Shown here one piece after another: positions 63,235-64,000 of a stretch of DNA of 64,000 bases; the first letter of the stretch is position 1; the number at the start of each line of letters is the position of its first letter. This DNA comes from Chryseobacterium sp. ZHDP1 (lineage in GTDB: Bacteria; Bacteroidota; Bacteroidia; Flavobacteriales; Weeksellaceae): NCBI RefSeq assembly GCF_018603435.1, contig NZ_CP075682.1, forward strand, positions 1,984,001 to 2,048,000, read 5' to 3'. The notes beneath the pieces were generated by a model that saw nothing but the letters and a program-made list of their open reading frames with translations, did not search any database and was not told the origin of the DNA. Both the position numbers and the translations under genes were made by a program.

Positions 63235-63897
63235 ATGGAATACAATACCCAAAGAACTCAGCTTCATTTGCCTGAATACGGCAGAATTATACAACAGTTG
63301 GTTGAACGTTGCAAAGAGCTTCCTACAAAAGAAGAGCGAAGCGAAATGGCAATGGCAATCATTGATTTTATGGGTCAGAGAAACCCGCAATTGAGAGACG
63401 AAGAAAATTATAAACATAAACTTTGGGATCATCTATACATTTTAGCCAACCATGATCTGGATGTAGATTCTCCCTATCCTTTCCCTACAAAGGAAGAACT
63501 TGAAGAAAAACCAAAAAGGATGGAATATCCTAAACTTCAGGGAGATTTTAAATTTTACGGGAAAAGTATTCTTCAGTTAATAGAAAAAGCAATCGAACTG
63601 GAACAGGGCGACGAAAAGGAAGCGCTAATCGAAGTGATTGCCAATAATATGAAGAAGTCCTACAATGTATATAATAAGGAACACGTAACAGATGATGTTA
63701 TTTTCCGTCATCTGAAAGAACTTTCGGAAAACAGGCTGGATCTTACCGGAATAGATTCTCTTGAAAAGAGCAAAATCTATTACACCACCAACAATAACAA
63801 CCGAAATAATAACAATAACAACAGGAATAACAACCGAAACAACCAAAACAACAAAAGAAGACACAACAACAATAACAATCATAATAAAAGAAAGTAA
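63235..63897 (+). CDS. DUF4290 domain protein with Asn-rich tail
   Basis: 220 residues from MEYNTQRTQLHLPEYGRI, the usual DUF4290 start. The domain runs to about residue 175 (MAMAIIDFMGQRNPQLRDEENYKHKLWDHLYILANHDLDVDSPYPFP; DDVIFRHLKELS). The last 40 residues are almost only Asn, Arg, Lys, His and Gln, a low-complexity tail that may bind nucleic acid. It lies 2 bp upstream of murA; this linkage is common in Flavobacteriia (from memory). Function unknown. Confidence 0.88.
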   Translation: MEYNTQRTQLHLPEYGRIIQQLVERCKELPTKEERSEMAMAIIDFMGQRNPQLRDEENYKHKLWDHLYILANHDLDVDSPYPFPTKEELEEKPKRMEYPKLQGDFKFYGKSILQLIEKAIELEQGDEKEALIEVIANNMKKSYNVYNKEHVTDDVIFRHLKELSENRLDLTGIDSLEKSKIYYTTNNNNRNNNNNNRNNNRNNQNNKRRHNNNNNHNKRK

Positions 63898-63899
63898 AC

Positions 63900-64000
63900 A
63901 TGAGTGGAACATTTCAAATAAGAGGAGGAAAAAGACTGCAAGGCGAAATTACTCCACAGGGGGCTAAGAACGAAGCTCTTCAGATTCTTTGTGCTGTTTT
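63900..64000 (+). CDS. murA: UDP-N-acetylglucosamine 1-carboxyvinyltransferase, 5' part only
   Basis: The first 33 codons read MSGTFQIRGGKRLQGEI followed by TPQGAKNEALQILCAV, the standard MurA N-terminus with the conserved KNE motif. The gene continues past the window. MurA catalyses the first committed step of peptidoglycan synthesis. It starts 2 bp after the DUF4290 stop. Confidence 0.88.
   Translation, partial: MSGTFQIRGGKRLQGEITPQGAKNEALQILCAV

Overview
The window looks like a chromosomal segment of a Chryseobacterium-like member of the Bacteroidota (family Weeksellaceae). The evidence is the low GC content, many genes preceded by the Bacteroidota -7 promoter element TAnnTTTG with little Shine-Dalgarno signal, two secreted proteins with type IX secretion (T9SS) sorting tails, a DUF6443 Rhs protein, DUF4290, DUF6341, DUF6427 and DUF3109 genes, and dispersed intergenic hairpin repeats. 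No integrase, IS transposase, prophage or CRISPR array is visible.

Region 1 (1-13.4 kb, all minus strand) is a polymorphic-toxin island. It reads, in order of transcription: a T9SS-sorted repeat protein, a large SpvB/Rhs-like secreted protein, a full-length DUF6443 Rhs protein with a toxin-like C-terminus and an acidic putative immunity protein, then two 5'-truncated Rhs cassettes with different C-termini. The first truncated cassette ends in a metzincin-type metalloprotease domain and is coupled to a lipoprotein. The second runs off the left edge. A REP-like double hairpin lies at or near the 5' boundary of each truncated cassette. Region 2 (13.4-16.6 kb) is mostly non-coding: an array of about 75-bp palindromic repeats, a 211-bp nested multi-hairpin element, one DUF2007 gene and paired hairpin repeats.

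Region 3 (16.6-43.3 kb) is mainly housekeeping: FAH-family hydrolase, universal stress protein, DUF6341/DUF6427/DUF3109 cluster, M16 peptidase, trigger factor, a ZnuD-like TonB receptor set, an ABC-F protein, TetR regulator, a Tle1-like DUF2235 hydrolase beside a LuxR-type two-component system, an M15-like DUF5715 protein, aquaporin, a PD-(D/E)XK-like protein, a LuxE-like enzyme, LpxH, QueD/PTPS, a TlpA-like protein and a thioesterase. Region 4 (43.3-47.9 kb) is the glyoxylate shunt (aceB-aceA) with a divergent RamB/ScfR-like regulator and palindromic operators between them.

Region 5 (48.2-54.7 kb) is the most system-like part. An ECF sigma factor, anti-sigma factor and periplasmic metal-sensor-like protein are followed by MbnP and a MauG/MbnH-type diheme enzyme, then by a YHYH-domain T9SS protein and a second diheme peroxidase. 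The same unusual promoter, GGAAAA-N12-CGTCTAATAA, precedes both the sigma operon and the YHYH-peroxidase pair. I infer a single ECF regulon, probably for copper or oxidative protein maturation. Region 6 (54.8-64 kb) holds upp, der, tRNA-Gln, a small secreted protein, katG, a heme-binding protein with a DCC thiol oxidoreductase, a GH13 amylase lipoprotein, DUF4290 and the start of murA.
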